This document shows positions 25,201-33,043 of a DNA stretch of 64,000 bases, one piece after another. Location: assembly GCA_944389545.1 (NCBI GenBank), contig CALXMT010000007.1, positions 1 to 64,000 of the forward strand, written 5' to 3'. Below the pieces are notes generated by a model that saw nothing but the letters and a program-made list of their open reading frames with translations, was not told where the DNA came from and made no database searches. The DNA is from an uncultured Kiritimatiellota bacterium (lineage in GTDB: Bacteria > Verrucomicrobiota > Kiritimatiellia > RFP12 > DVOR01). Position numbers and translations under genes: made by a program. Each line of letters begins with the position of its first letter. The stretch's first letter is position 1.

Positions 25201-25593
25201 ACCGGCGGCTTGATCATCGGTGGTGCCACCACCGTTGGCCATCTCGGTTTCGATGTTGAATCCACCTCCCGCGACCTCACCGAAGACTTCCTCCGTGGCG
25301 TCTTCACCCTCGAGGAACAGGAGCTCGCCACGCGCAGCGGCGACGGCCCCATCGCCATCCTCCGCTTCTGGTGTGCAAAAGAGGCCATCTCCAAAGCCCT
25401 CGGCACCGGCATCCGCTTCGCACCTACCGACCTCCGCGTCCGAACCGCCGACCCCGCCACAGGCCAGCTCGGTCTTGAACTCCTCGGTGCCTGGGCCGAA
25501 AACTTCCCCAACCTCCGCGGCAAGCGTATTCCCATCAAGACCTCCGTCCTCTACGACCACGTCATCGCCTGCTGCCATCTCCTTGAGCGTTGA
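22294..25593 (+). CDS. AT-like/DH-like/4'-phosphopantetheinyl transferase fusion protein
   Basis: A 1099-residue multidomain protein. Residues about 104-425 resemble a malonyl-type acyltransferase (VFPGTGSFHLEMM; GVGLGAFSAF; IFVEVGARGLLTPLI), but GHSxG reads GVGLG (Ser to Gly206) and the AFHS-like motif reads PFNSGH. Residues about 545-800 resemble a PUFA-type dehydratase double hot-dog (LADFPYLNDYAIG ... LEMMAEVAHRFFP), with the catalytic HPxLxDH reading FPYLNDY. Residues about 870-1099 are an intact Sfp-type PPTase: LEWLFGRTAAKEAVRRL, GFDVE (Asp987, Glu989, Mg binding), WCAKEAISKALG (Lys1029, Glu1030). No ACP (DSL) or KR is seen. The domain order recalls enediyne PKSE or PUFA synthases with ACP and KR removed. 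GGAGACCG precedes ATG 22294; a longer frame from 21979 overlaps the KS gene. Confidence 0.72.
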   Translation: MAIERSEGVLCLVGGETPQELAETIDRLLAFIVRSRGLRLIDVVYTATCDARGKHCVTGLWVATIEEMVRKLRFAREALRSGRTRTRDKSGVFFTTHPLALHGGKLAYVFPGTGSFHLEMMRDLALTFDGVRERFDDMEEAFSGFCDVASPSEWLFSTSPEHTLPLSASESFLPLLASASTYLASKVFADLLKSVGVRPDAVGGVGLGAFSAFHATHHDPKFRLVQILRDAGRMLLRLGAEGRTRAKWVQLTVSGIDVARLRELALRDPARVILTQILTDDDCVMAVAPEKQAETEIAIHNGGGVSAAEPLAAPFNSGHGDAQMSRRLRDFFAKYVNCEPQVPFYSCVDGNPMGLSTSAVVAGLMGQMLEPIDFRAMIRRMYDDGCRIFVEVGARGLLTPLIGKILAGRDPVAVIPMHILHRAGGVQVGQALGLLAANGVDIDYSGLRFFAHARRLDLDAPYIEEDASVLTVHLSRALPSIRPELIDTQRVLGVAQPTPTEDIAATHLHALPATIPIGGLESPLLLGAQELDRSDSSLTLRCVLHLADFPYLNDYAIGSSNISLRDPQVRGLTLLSVPSALEMMAEVAHRFFPDLSLRRIETLRSPHWLAFSFGRLALRFHAKILPATTPSGNRVVAVSLGEDHGEDDYTIAMKAHFVLGTTIPEPPEQIETQPLAAPTDVGWKADDIYPARLFQGPLLRNVRKVLGWGLNGMDYEIRIPSRATLVRRSRNPLFCALPLLLDAVVSGFPLWRSHERFHGAISLPFRCKAIRYYAAWVPEGTRLHCSLRLTNVTTRTFTVDILVTDATGHLVLHVQDWEEAGGRAGQTLHDFVMNPTHYFITQPLPDSILPKGSVRGSDKQISGALYVNTNPDFFVGNNGLWLNALAAAVLTQNEREDFSQMGGAPLRRLEWLFGRTAAKEAVRRLLLNNFRLHEPSADIAIWKDELGKPHPLGDWLQQISSPIDLSIAHTGGLIIGGATTVGHLGFDVESTSRDLTEDFLRGVFTLEEQELATRSGDGPIAILRFWCAKEAISKALGTGIRFAPTDLRVRTADPATGQLGLELLGAWAENFPNLRGKRIPIKTSVLYDHVIACCHLLER

Positions 25594-25666
25594 TCAGGCT
25601 CGCAGATTCCGTCCCCTCCGAGAGCCATTATTTCCCATCGTTATTCCCTCCCGTAAGGCCTCTTGT

Positions 25667-25815
25667 CGAGACCCTTAAGGGTTCGCCGTGAGACCCTATA
25701 GGGGTCCGCGGTCAACCACTATAGGGGTCGAAGGTGAGACCCTATAGGGGTCGGGGACGAGACCCTATAGTGGTCGGAGGTCAACCCTTATAGGGTCCGG
25801 AAAGAGCCCTTAAAC
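25667..25815. repeat. Palindrome array B, seven units
   Basis: Units start at 25674 (CCCTTAAGGG), 25696, 25719, 25742 and 25765 (CTATAG-centred: CCCTATAGGGG, CCACTATAGGGG, CCCTATAGGGG, CCCTATAGTGG), 25788 (CCTTATAGGG) and 25809 (CCCTTAAA). Spacing is 22-23 bp, then 21. It lies between two convergent genes, upstream of a conventional terminator for the minus-strand gene. Confidence 0.85.
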
Positions 25816-25821
25816 GTGCGT

Positions 25822-25853
25822 AAAAAACTTAGGGCGTCTGGTCAAGACGCCCT
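25822..25853 (-). terminator. Rho-independent terminator of the DUF2723-fmt-ppaC operon
   Basis: AGGGCGTCT/AGACGCCCT perfect 9-bp stem (25831-25839, 25845-25853). On the minus strand it is followed by AAG and six T. It lies 23 bp past the ppaC stop. Confidence 0.85.
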
Positions 25854-25875
25854 ACGAAGTCACTAAAAAGAAGGC

Positions 25876-27552
25876 TTACTGATGCCCGAGCAGGGCAGAG
25901 AGTTGTTCCAGCAAGAGTGGAAGAAGCTGCTTCTTGCGGGACATGATGCCCTTGCAGAGGAAGACGTTGGCATCGCCGTCTGCGCGCGGGAAGGGAATCT
26001 TGGCGATGAAGCGCGGGTCACCGGCCACAAGGAGTGTGGAGTTGAGGGCGGTGAGGTCGGTGACCATGAGCGCGGCAAAGAAGTGGCCGCGGGCGTGGCA
26101 CTTGGCATCCAAGGCGCCAAGAAGCCCATGCAAACGCGGCTTGAGCTCATCGGTGGTACCGGTCTCAATCTGGGCGACGGTAAAGGTGACACCGCACTCA
26201 TTGTACTCCTTGGAGTCCATCCCCAGGATACGGTCGGTGTCGAGATCCGTGAGACGCGAGGCGTGAGAGAAGATGTCGTGGGCAAGGTCGTCAACTTCGA
26301 GATTGAGCAAGCCGGCAAGGTATTCCGCCATGTCGCGGTCGACGTCTGTTGTGGTGGGGGAACGCAGACCGAGGGTGTCCGTGATGATGGCGGAGAGAAG
26401 CAGGCCGGCGACGGCGGGGGTGAGGGTGGCCTTGCGTTCTTGATACAGACACGCGACAACGGTGGCGGTGGAGCCAACGGTGCGGTTGATGAAGTCGATG
26501 GGGTCGTGGGTCGGGAAGTTGCCGAGCTTGTGATGGTCGATGATTTCGATGATGGGGAACTGGTCGAGGCCTTCGACAGCAAGCGAGAGCTCGTTGTGGT
26601 CGACCATGATGACATCCACGTTCGGCTGGCGGTAGAGATCCCGCTCGTTGATAACGCCGACAACGCGACCGGTATCGTCCACGACGGGGAGCGCGCGGGC
26701 CTGTGAAGCCTGGACGGCGGGAAGGACGTCGCGGACGGGGTCGTCTGGGCGGACGGGCTTCACGTCGGCGGCGGTAAGGGTGCCAACGGGCATGGAATAG
26801 AGGGTGAGAAAGACCGTGGAGGCAATGTCGTAGGGGGAGATAAGAACGGAGATGCCGGCCTCGCGAGCGCGTCCGAAAAACTCCTTGGAGAGAGGCAGAC
26901 CGGAGGTCAAGACGATGGCACGGACCTTGTGGTTGATGCAGAGCTCAAGGATGGAGGCGCGGTTTTCGACCAAGGCGATGGCGTTGGTGGGAAGCTCGGT
27001 CTTGAGGACCTGCTCAAAGGCCGCGGCGGTGGAACCGGCCACGAGAATGCGGGACTTGACCACGGCGTCGGCATCGAAGGTCAGGAGCGGCTGCGCGCGA
27101 AGGGTGCGGGCCAGGAGGGAAATAGAGGTGGGGATGATGGCCTTGCGGTGGGGGTCGGTCTTGTGGACAATGTTCTCGGTGAAGGTGTTGTGGGTGAGGA
27201 AGGCACGGTAACACCCGTCGCGGCCGACCACGGGAATGGCGGGAAGGCGGTGTTTGTCCATGAGCTCGAGGGCATCCCAGAGCGCGGTATCTGCGGAGAC
27301 GGTGATGGGGGCGCCTTCCTGCATGCAGTGGGTGACCTTGGGGAGCAGGTCGGGGATGAACTCCGGCGGCTCAACACCAAAGCGGCGCAGGATGTACTCC
27401 GTCTGCGGGGTCAGGCGGCCGGCACGCGCAGGTTCAACGCGCGTCCATCCTTGCTGACGCTTGAGCTCGGCGTAGGCGATGGCCGAGACGATGGAATCGG
27501 TGTCCGGATTGCGGTGGCCGATGACGAGGGTCTTGCGGGGATGTTCGCTCAT
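25876..27552 (-). CDS. ppaC: Family II inorganic pyrophosphatase with CBS-DRTGG-CBS regulatory insert
   Basis: A 558-residue manganese-dependent pyrophosphatase. The catalytic DHH domain is split. VIGHRNPDTDSIVSAIAYAELK is at the N-terminus, and MVDHNELSLAVEGL plus EIIDHHKLGNF lie after the insert; the C-terminal DHHA2 domain ends in KGIMSRKKQLLPLL. The insert (about 65-300) has a CBS motif (DALELMDKHRLPAIPVV), a DRTGG-like region (ILVAGSTAAAFEQVL ... AIVLTSGLPLSKE) and a second CBS (VQASQARALPVVDDTGRVVGVINERDL). This insert binds adenine nucleotides and tunes activity in known CBS-PPases. ATG 27552 lies 6 bp after the fmt stop; a frame extending to 27927 is antisense-composition noise. Confidence 0.93.
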   Translation of the reverse strand: MSEHPRKTLVIGHRNPDTDSIVSAIAYAELKRQQGWTRVEPARAGRLTPQTEYILRRFGVEPPEFIPDLLPKVTHCMQEGAPITVSADTALWDALELMDKHRLPAIPVVGRDGCYRAFLTHNTFTENIVHKTDPHRKAIIPTSISLLARTLRAQPLLTFDADAVVKSRILVAGSTAAAFEQVLKTELPTNAIALVENRASILELCINHKVRAIVLTSGLPLSKEFFGRAREAGISVLISPYDIASTVFLTLYSMPVGTLTAADVKPVRPDDPVRDVLPAVQASQARALPVVDDTGRVVGVINERDLYRQPNVDVIMVDHNELSLAVEGLDQFPIIEIIDHHKLGNFPTHDPIDFINRTVGSTATVVACLYQERKATLTPAVAGLLLSAIITDTLGLRSPTTTDVDRDMAEYLAGLLNLEVDDLAHDIFSHASRLTDLDTDRILGMDSKEYNECGVTFTVAQIETGTTDELKPRLHGLLGALDAKCHARGHFFAALMVTDLTALNSTLLVAGDPRFIAKIPFPRADGDANVFLCKGIMSRKKQLLPLLLEQLSALLGHQ

Positions 27553-27557
27553 GGTGT

Positions 27558-28568
27558 TCAATCTCTGCTGAAGGCGACAATGGGCTTGGCGGCGGGGGCG
27601 GGCGGCGTGTGGAAGCGGTCCCCGGGAAGCAGGGCGCGGCCGCACAGCCACGCGGCGACGTCCATGGGCTTGCCGCCCTCGGGTTGGACTCGGAGCAGGC
27701 GGATGGCACCATCTCCGGTGCGGACGACGATGCCGGTCTTGTCGGCGGAAAGAACGGTGCCGGGGGCAAGGCGCTCCTGCTCGACGGTGATGGGTTGCGC
27801 GGTGGCGGCGAGGACTTTGAGCATGCGTCCGGCCTCGCGGGTGCCCTCGGGCATATAGGTGAAGCAAGAGGGCCAAGGGGTGTAAGCGCGGAGCTTGCGG
27901 AGAGAGCGCACAGTGGGATCTTCCCAATGGAGCAGGCCATCAGACTTCCGAATCTTGTAAGCCATGGTGACCTGGTCGGGGTCCTGCGGCTTGGCACGAA
28001 GCTTGAAGTAGGCCCAAAGGGGCAGGACACGGACGAGGAGCTCGGCGCCGAGGTCGGCCAAACGGTCGTGCAGGGTCTCGATGGTGTCGTCGTCGCGGAT
28101 GGGGGTGGTGACCTGGTCGAGGATGGGGCCGGAGTCCATACCCTCGTCCATGAGCATGGCCGTGGCGCCGGTGACGGCATCGCCGTTTAGGAGGGCGGCG
28201 TGGATGGGCGAGGCGCCGCGATAACGGGGAAGGAGGGAAAGGTGAATGTTGATGCACCCGAGCGTGGGAATATCGAGGAGACGGCGCGACAGGAATTGCC
28301 CGTAAGCGACGACGACGATGACATCGGGGAGCCAGGCCGCAATCTGCGCCAAGCTCTCGGGCGTATTGACGCGTTCAGGCGTGAGGCAAGGGATGCCGAC
28401 GGCCGTGACGAAGGCCTTGCAGGCGCAAGGGGTGAGGCGCTTACTGCGCCCAGCCGGCTTGTCGGGCTGCGTGACGCACCCGACGACTTGCACGCCCGGC
28501 TCACGCGAGAGGCGCTCAAGCATCGTGGCCGACAAATCGGCCGATCCCATGAAGACAACGCGGATCAT
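27558..28568 (-). CDS. fmt: Methionyl-tRNA formyltransferase
   Basis: A 336-residue enzyme that formylates initiator Met-tRNA using 10-formyl-tetrahydrofolate. It has FMGSADLSATMLERL at the N-terminus. The catalytic stretch is INIHLSLLPRYRGASPIHAALLNGDAVTG (Asn-His and SLLPRYRGA signature, about 107-135), then MDEGMDSGPIL and the C-terminal tRNA-binding domain (LRAYTPWPSCFT and GTVLSADKTGIVVRTGDGAIRLLRVQPEGGK). The metal-free hydrolase neighbour def is not adjacent. The start overlaps the stop of the upstream DUF2723 gene (ATGA). Confidence 0.95.
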   Translation of the reverse strand: MIRVVFMGSADLSATMLERLSREPGVQVVGCVTQPDKPAGRSKRLTPCACKAFVTAVGIPCLTPERVNTPESLAQIAAWLPDVIVVVAYGQFLSRRLLDIPTLGCINIHLSLLPRYRGASPIHAALLNGDAVTGATAMLMDEGMDSGPILDQVTTPIRDDDTIETLHDRLADLGAELLVRVLPLWAYFKLRAKPQDPDQVTMAYKIRKSDGLLHWEDPTVRSLRKLRAYTPWPSCFTYMPEGTREAGRMLKVLAATAQPITVEQERLAPGTVLSADKTGIVVRTGDGAIRLLRVQPEGGKPMDVAAWLCGRALLPGDRFHTPPAPAAKPIVAFSRD

Positions 28569-31498
28569 TGTTGCGTTCCTTTCCGCGGCCCTTCATACCG
28601 CTCGGCCAACCATTGAAAAACCTTCCCTACCTCCGGGGTGGCGGTCAACAGTGCGTCGCCGCCGAACCGCCGCACGTTGGACAGGCAGTCATACGCCCGC
28701 TTATACTCGCCACGGTTATAATAGCACAATCCGGCGCTCAGCCAAAGCTGAGGGGACTGCGGGAAACGTCGGAGCGCCGCACGATAGAGGCGCATGGCCT
28801 GCGCATCATCGTCCTGTTGCTGTGCCACTAGCCCACCCAAGAGCGCGTCCTCCTCAGAGAGTGCGCCAAGCGTCGCATCCGGGATACGCCGCAGGAAACG
28901 CAACACCATGGCCTCGCGTCGGAGGAAAAGCGCTTCCTTGAAGCCTTCAAGCGCTCCCGACGCGGTGAGGTTCGGTGCATCGACAAGTGCACGCAGACGT
29001 TCGTCGCGCGCGACAAGGCCAGCGATTTGGTGTTCCACTTTTTCAGCGCCACGGAGGTTGGGGTCCATGGCGCGATAGGCGCGAATCAACCGGAAAGCCT
29101 CGATAAAGCGGCCTTGCGGCACAAGCGAGCCGCTGGCGATTCCGGAAACGACCTGAGAAGATTCGGGATAAAGCGCGAAGGCGTCTTGAAAGGCCTTGTC
29201 CGCACGATCGAAATCACCATGCCGCGCGTAAAGTCCGGCAATGGCCGCGCGAAGGCAAGAGAAAGATTTTTTCGCGGCGAAGTCCCGTCGATAAGCTTCA
29301 CGCGTAACCAGACGTCGCGTCATCCAATCCCAGAAATCGGCATCGCGGTCGGCCAACGCGCCTAGCCGCCCCCCCTCACGACGCAGACGCATGGCAAGTC
29401 CGGCGGGTTCAAGCAAATCATCCATCCAAGGAATGCGCATACTCTCTTCAACATAGATGGCACACGTAGGATTCCACGTTGCGATGAGCCGCGCCAAAGC
29501 TCCGTTGATTTGCCAGATGAGCGCGGAATCGTTGATTTGCACGCTCGCGCCAAGGGCATCGTTAAGCCTGCCGGATTGCACCAAACACTCCGCGGCGATG
29601 GCGTCCTGTTCTTTCTCTGTTGGCAGACGCAAGCTTTCGCCATACAGATTACGCGTGGAAGCCATGTAAGTGGGGTCGGCAAGAGCGCCCTGGGTGAGGA
29701 CGTGGACATCCGAACGATACCCAACGGCGTGCACCATGTAGGTCGGGACAAAGCGCCCCGGGTCTGTGCCGCCAAAGAGAATCGCACCTTGCTCCATCGG
29801 CGGCGGCCAGAAGGGATCCGGAAGCGGCTCCTCGTCGACTTCGAGCTCGGCGCGGATGGCCTGCGCCCCCTCAAGCATATAGGCGCCGAACTGCCACCCG
29901 AAGTCGTGTCCTGTCTGCTCTGCCGCACCAAAGCGCCGTATCAGGTCGTCATTCGTGAAGTTCGCAATGAGAGGCGCCGCGATAGTCAAACAGGCCAGAG
30001 CCACGCCCCCACCCCATGCCCATGGCCAACGCCGTAGGAAGACCATCACCATCGCCAGCCCATAACCCACCCAAAGCGCGAAGATGCCATAAGAGGAGAT
30101 GAACTTCACCTTCTGCACAAAGTCATCCTGCAGGTCCCCAGGCGGATTTGCCAACCCCACCAAGAGCGCCGACATCATCAAGAACAAAAGAACCGTACAC
30201 CCCAGCCAGAGCAATCCCCGGCGATTCTTTCGCCAAATCCCTGCGATTGCCGTTGTCCCGACTGCGCCAAGGAGCACCACCGGTGCGGAAAACTGCAAGC
30301 ACAGGTCACACAAATACCGCCACAGTTGACGCAGATAATCCAACGAAAGCCAATCGCTCGGCGCAAGCGCCTCATACTGTCCGCGCATGACCGCACGACT
30401 AAATCCAGCCCACTCGCGCGTGTATCCCCAATCCATCGCCGGACCGAAACTGGACGCAATCGGCATATAAAGGTAGAACGCCAGGCCGAGTTGCACAGTC
30501 AGCAAGGTCAACGCCACGCATCGCCCCCGCAATACCAGCCGCCAAGCCAGAGCCAATATTGCGACATCCCACACGAAGGGCCACCAGAATCGCCATGTGG
30601 TCAACGCCGGCTCCCACGTCAGCATCCCACTCAGGATTGCCGCCACCCCAATTATCTGCATTGCCGTCACTGCCACGGCAAAATAGTGCATTCGCAAAAA
30701 ACGCCAACACACCGCCCACAACGCCGCCAGCCCCACCGCATGGGCCGCAAAGGCCCCACCCGTCCCCATCTTCCCCGCATCCAACGCCAACAGGCAAAGC
30801 ATCAACCCCAACGGCACCCCCACCGCGACAAAAGAAAGTCCCAGCCGCCACCGCCGCAAAAAAAGCGCCAACCCAATCGGCAACGCCGCCAGAAGCAACA
30901 CTTGATAGTTCGTCAGCCCCAACCCGAAGACCAAACCCAACCACACCAACGTCGACGTGCGCGGCCGAGCAATCCACATATAAGTCAAGAGCATCGTCAG
31001 CGCCAGGAAAAACGCGCCCAGCGCATAGACCTCCACAATCACCGACTGCGACCACATTACCGGTGAAAAGGCGAGAGCCAAGGCCGCCGCGACACCCCCC
31101 ACCCAAGCAGAGGCGAGCACCCACCCTTTCCCTGCACGTTCCGCCGCGCCGGCCAGCAAGTCTCGTCCGGAACGCACAATGAGCAGCGCCGTTATCCCTA
31201 CGGCCAACGCACCCATTGTCGCTGACCCCAGCGCCACCGCCCAAGCCGGATTCGGCCATCCCTGCCACGTCACCCACCCAAACAATTTGCAGAAACACCA
31301 CGACAACAGCGTCCACAGCGGATAACCCGGCGGATGCGGCACGCCTAACCCTGCCGCCGCCGTCACCAACTCCCCAGAATCCTCCAACCCCACCGAAGGC
31401 CCCAGCGACAACGCGTAACCGACAAACGTCACGACCGCGGCCACCCAAAAGGCAGCCCAGTCAAAGCGGTCAAAAAAACGTTTTCCGTGCGCTCGCAT
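28565..31498 (-). CDS. DUF2723 polytopic membrane protein with C-terminal TPR region
   Basis: A 977-residue protein. The first about 520 residues hold 12 or so membrane segments and the DUF2723 hallmark LGPSVGLEDSGELVTAAAGLGVPHPPGYPLWTLL (about 32-65), which resembles GT-C glycosyltransferases: the acidic ED after the first segment is where these bind lipid-phosphate sugars. The soluble C-terminal half has helical TPR-like units (LRAAIAGLYARHGDFDRADKAFQDAFALYPES; ALRRFPQSPQLWLSAGLCYYNRGEYKRAYDCL). A role in protein O-glycosylation or lipid glycosylation is inferred from family resemblance only. It is first in the minus operon with fmt and ppaC; -10 TATGCT ends 13 nt before its ATG. Confidence 0.82.
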   Translation of the reverse strand: MRAHGKRFFDRFDWAAFWVAAVVTFVGYALSLGPSVGLEDSGELVTAAAGLGVPHPPGYPLWTLLSWCFCKLFGWVTWQGWPNPAWAVALGSATMGALAVGITALLIVRSGRDLLAGAAERAGKGWVLASAWVGGVAAALALAFSPVMWSQSVIVEVYALGAFFLALTMLLTYMWIARPRTSTLVWLGLVFGLGLTNYQVLLLAALPIGLALFLRRWRLGLSFVAVGVPLGLMLCLLALDAGKMGTGGAFAAHAVGLAALWAVCWRFLRMHYFAVAVTAMQIIGVAAILSGMLTWEPALTTWRFWWPFVWDVAILALAWRLVLRGRCVALTLLTVQLGLAFYLYMPIASSFGPAMDWGYTREWAGFSRAVMRGQYEALAPSDWLSLDYLRQLWRYLCDLCLQFSAPVVLLGAVGTTAIAGIWRKNRRGLLWLGCTVLLFLMMSALLVGLANPPGDLQDDFVQKVKFISSYGIFALWVGYGLAMVMVFLRRWPWAWGGGVALACLTIAAPLIANFTNDDLIRRFGAAEQTGHDFGWQFGAYMLEGAQAIRAELEVDEEPLPDPFWPPPMEQGAILFGGTDPGRFVPTYMVHAVGYRSDVHVLTQGALADPTYMASTRNLYGESLRLPTEKEQDAIAAECLVQSGRLNDALGASVQINDSALIWQINGALARLIATWNPTCAIYVEESMRIPWMDDLLEPAGLAMRLRREGGRLGALADRDADFWDWMTRRLVTREAYRRDFAAKKSFSCLRAAIAGLYARHGDFDRADKAFQDAFALYPESSQVVSGIASGSLVPQGRFIEAFRLIRAYRAMDPNLRGAEKVEHQIAGLVARDERLRALVDAPNLTASGALEGFKEALFLRREAMVLRFLRRIPDATLGALSEEDALLGGLVAQQQDDDAQAMRLYRAALRRFPQSPQLWLSAGLCYYNRGEYKRAYDCLSNVRRFGGDALLTATPEVGKVFQWLAERYEGPRKGTQQ

Positions 31499-31542
31499 GG
31501 GTGCTAATCATAGCATAATCTCCCCTTAACCGTAAAACATGG

Positions 31543-31548
31543 TACAAT
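31543..31548 (+). promoter_or_regulatory. -10 box of serC
   Basis: TGG-TACAAT ends 2 nt before ATG 31551 and 8 nt before ATG 31557, supporting 31557 as the start with an almost leaderless message. Confidence 0.45.
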
Positions 31549-31556
31549 AGATGCCC

Positions 31557-32600
31557 ATGAAACCCCGCGTTTACAATTTCTGCGCCGGCCCCGCAATGGT
31601 GCCTCCCGAAGTGCTCGATGCGCTCCGGGCAGATCTTTGCGACTGGCAGGGTCTGGGCCGCTCCGTGCTGGAAGTGTCGCACCGTACTGAGGCCTACCGT
31701 GCGCTCCAGGCCAAGGCCATCGCCAATCTCCGCACGCTCCTTGGCCTTGGCGATGACTACGAAATCCTTCTGTTGCAAGGCGGCGCAAGCGGCCAATTCG
31801 CCATGCTCCCCTACAACTTCCTGCGCGCGGGCACCGCGGCGGACTACGTGGTGCGCGGTTACTGGGGCGAAAAAGCGGCCCGACAGGCCGCGCGTGTTGG
31901 AACCGTACACACCCTGCGCGAGCCCGCGGATTGGACACCCGGTGCGGTCTACGCCCACGTCACGACCAACGAAACCATCGCCGGCACCCGCCTGCCCGAA
32001 ATCTTCCCGTTGCCGAAAGCCCCTCTCTGCGCAGACATGAGCAGCGACATTCTCGCCGCCCCGCGCGATTACCGCCGTTACGCACTTTTCTACGCCGGCG
32101 CCCAAAAGAACCTGGGTGTCGCCGGCCTTGCCGTCATCGCCGCGCAACACGACTTCCTCTCCCAGGCTCGCCGTAACCTGCCCGCGGCCTTCTGCTATCT
32201 GGAACACGCCCACGCCGACGGTCTTTACCATACGCCCAACGCCTTCGCTGTCGACGCACTCTGCCACGTCACCGACTGGCTCCTGCGCGAGGGCCCACAG
32301 AACGTCTGGGAGCGTAACGCCCGCAAGGCCGAGCGTCTTTATGCCGAGCTCGATGCCTCCTCTTTCTGGCGCCCACTCGCACCGAAGGCTGAACGCTCGC
32401 TCACCAACGTTACCTTCCGCCTGCCCACCGCCGCACTCGAAGAGGCCTTCCTGGCGCAGGCTGAAGAACGTGGACTCGTCGCCCTCCGCGGCCACCGCGC
32501 CCTCGGCGGCATCCGTGCCTCCCTCTACAACGCCCTCCCCGAAGCCGCCGTCGAGGCCCTCATCGCCTTCATGCGCGACTTCGCGCGAGTCAACGCTTGA
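31557..32600 (+). CDS. serC: Phosphoserine aminotransferase
   Basis: A 347-residue PLP enzyme that makes phosphoserine from 3-phosphohydroxypyruvate and glutamate. The N-terminus VYNFCAGPAMVPPEVL is diagnostic, with EVSHRTEAYRALQAKA, LLLQGGASGQFAMLPYNFL, HVTTNETIAGT and the PLP-lysine site FYAGAQKNLGVAGL (Lys near residue 187). The C-terminal GLVALRGHRALGGIRASLYNALP is intact. Start ATG 31557 is favoured over ATG 31551 from the promoter distance. It is divergent from the DUF2723 operon with about 58 bp between starts. A small DUF3467-like gene follows 30 bp downstream. Confidence 0.95.
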   Translation: MKPRVYNFCAGPAMVPPEVLDALRADLCDWQGLGRSVLEVSHRTEAYRALQAKAIANLRTLLGLGDDYEILLLQGGASGQFAMLPYNFLRAGTAADYVVRGYWGEKAARQAARVGTVHTLREPADWTPGAVYAHVTTNETIAGTRLPEIFPLPKAPLCADMSSDILAAPRDYRRYALFYAGAQKNLGVAGLAVIAAQHDFLSQARRNLPAAFCYLEHAHADGLYHTPNAFAVDALCHVTDWLLREGPQNVWERNARKAERLYAELDASSFWRPLAPKAERSLTNVTFRLPTAALEEAFLAQAEERGLVALRGHRALGGIRASLYNALPEAAVEALIAFMRDFARVNA

Positions 32601-32630
32601 TTTTTATTCATACATCGAAAGGACCCCAAC

Positions 32631-32894
32631 ATGGCCATCGAAAACGAAGTCTACGCCGACGGCGTCTACCAAATCCACATGCTGGAGCAGACCATCCGCC
32701 TGGACTTCATGCGCCTGCAACCCAGCCCCGAGAACCAGACCCCTGTGCCCAAACCCTTCGAGCGCGTCATCCTCTCGCCCCAGGGATTCCTCCGCACCTA
32801 CGAAGCCATGGGCCAGATCGTCCACAAGCTTGAGGAGCTCGGCCTCATCCGCCGCAACCCCAATCCCCCCGCCAATCCCCCCACTGCCCAGTAA
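32631..32894 (+). CDS. Small DUF3467-like protein
   Basis: An 87-residue protein. VYADGVYQIHMLEQTIRLDFMRLQP followed by FERVILSPQGFLRTYEAMGQIVHKLEE matches the general layout of DUF3467 proteins (a short beta-sheet with LDF, then R(I/V)xxSP and a helix). I make this link from pattern alone. The last ten residues are Pro/Asn-rich and probably disordered. No function is known for the family. GAAAGGA precedes the ATG, and it is 30 bp after serC, probably co-transcribed. Confidence 0.6.
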   Translation: MAIENEVYADGVYQIHMLEQTIRLDFMRLQPSPENQTPVPKPFERVILSPQGFLRTYEAMGQIVHKLEELGLIRRNPNPPANPPTAQ

Positions 32895-32904
32895 GGCTCT
32901 TTAC

Positions 32905-32986
32905 AGCCCCCTATAAGGGTTGTCCACGACTCTTATAATGGTCGCCTCGACCCCTTAAGGAGGTCTCCAAGTCCCCTTCCTGGGAC
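32905..32986. repeat. Palindrome array C, degenerate
   Basis: About four eroded units at 22-bp spacing: CCCTATAAGGG (32910), TCTTATAATGG (32932), CCCCTTAAGG (32954) and GTCCC-CTTCCT-GGGAC (32971-32986), immediately before a conventional terminator. Confidence 0.6.
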
Positions 32987-32988
32987 CT

Positions 32989-33020
32989 CCTCTTGGGACG
33001 CTGTTCCCAAGAGGGCTTTT
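32989..33020 (+). terminator. Rho-independent terminator after serC operon
   Basis: CCTCTTGGGA/TCCCAAGAGG perfect 10-bp stem with a 6-nt loop, followed by GCTTTT. It lies 95 bp after the DUF3467-like gene and just before the flippase gene. Confidence 0.85.
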
Positions 33021-33043
33021 GCTTGCTTCAATACCCGTGTGCC

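Noticed and set aside
25676-25815. Palindrome array B as an attachment site or transposon end
   Set aside because: No integrase, transposase or target duplication is nearby, and the units are tandem rather than terminal.
27553-27927. N-terminal extension of the pyrophosphatase to 27927
   Set aside because: It overlaps fmt in antisense-like composition (Arg/His/Pro-rich). MSEHPRKTLVIGHRNPDTDS at 27552 is the expected N-terminus.
32993-33043. Extended start of the flippase at 32993
   Set aside because: Its codons lie across the terminator stem (32989-33014); ATG 33044 begins at the expected N-terminus.
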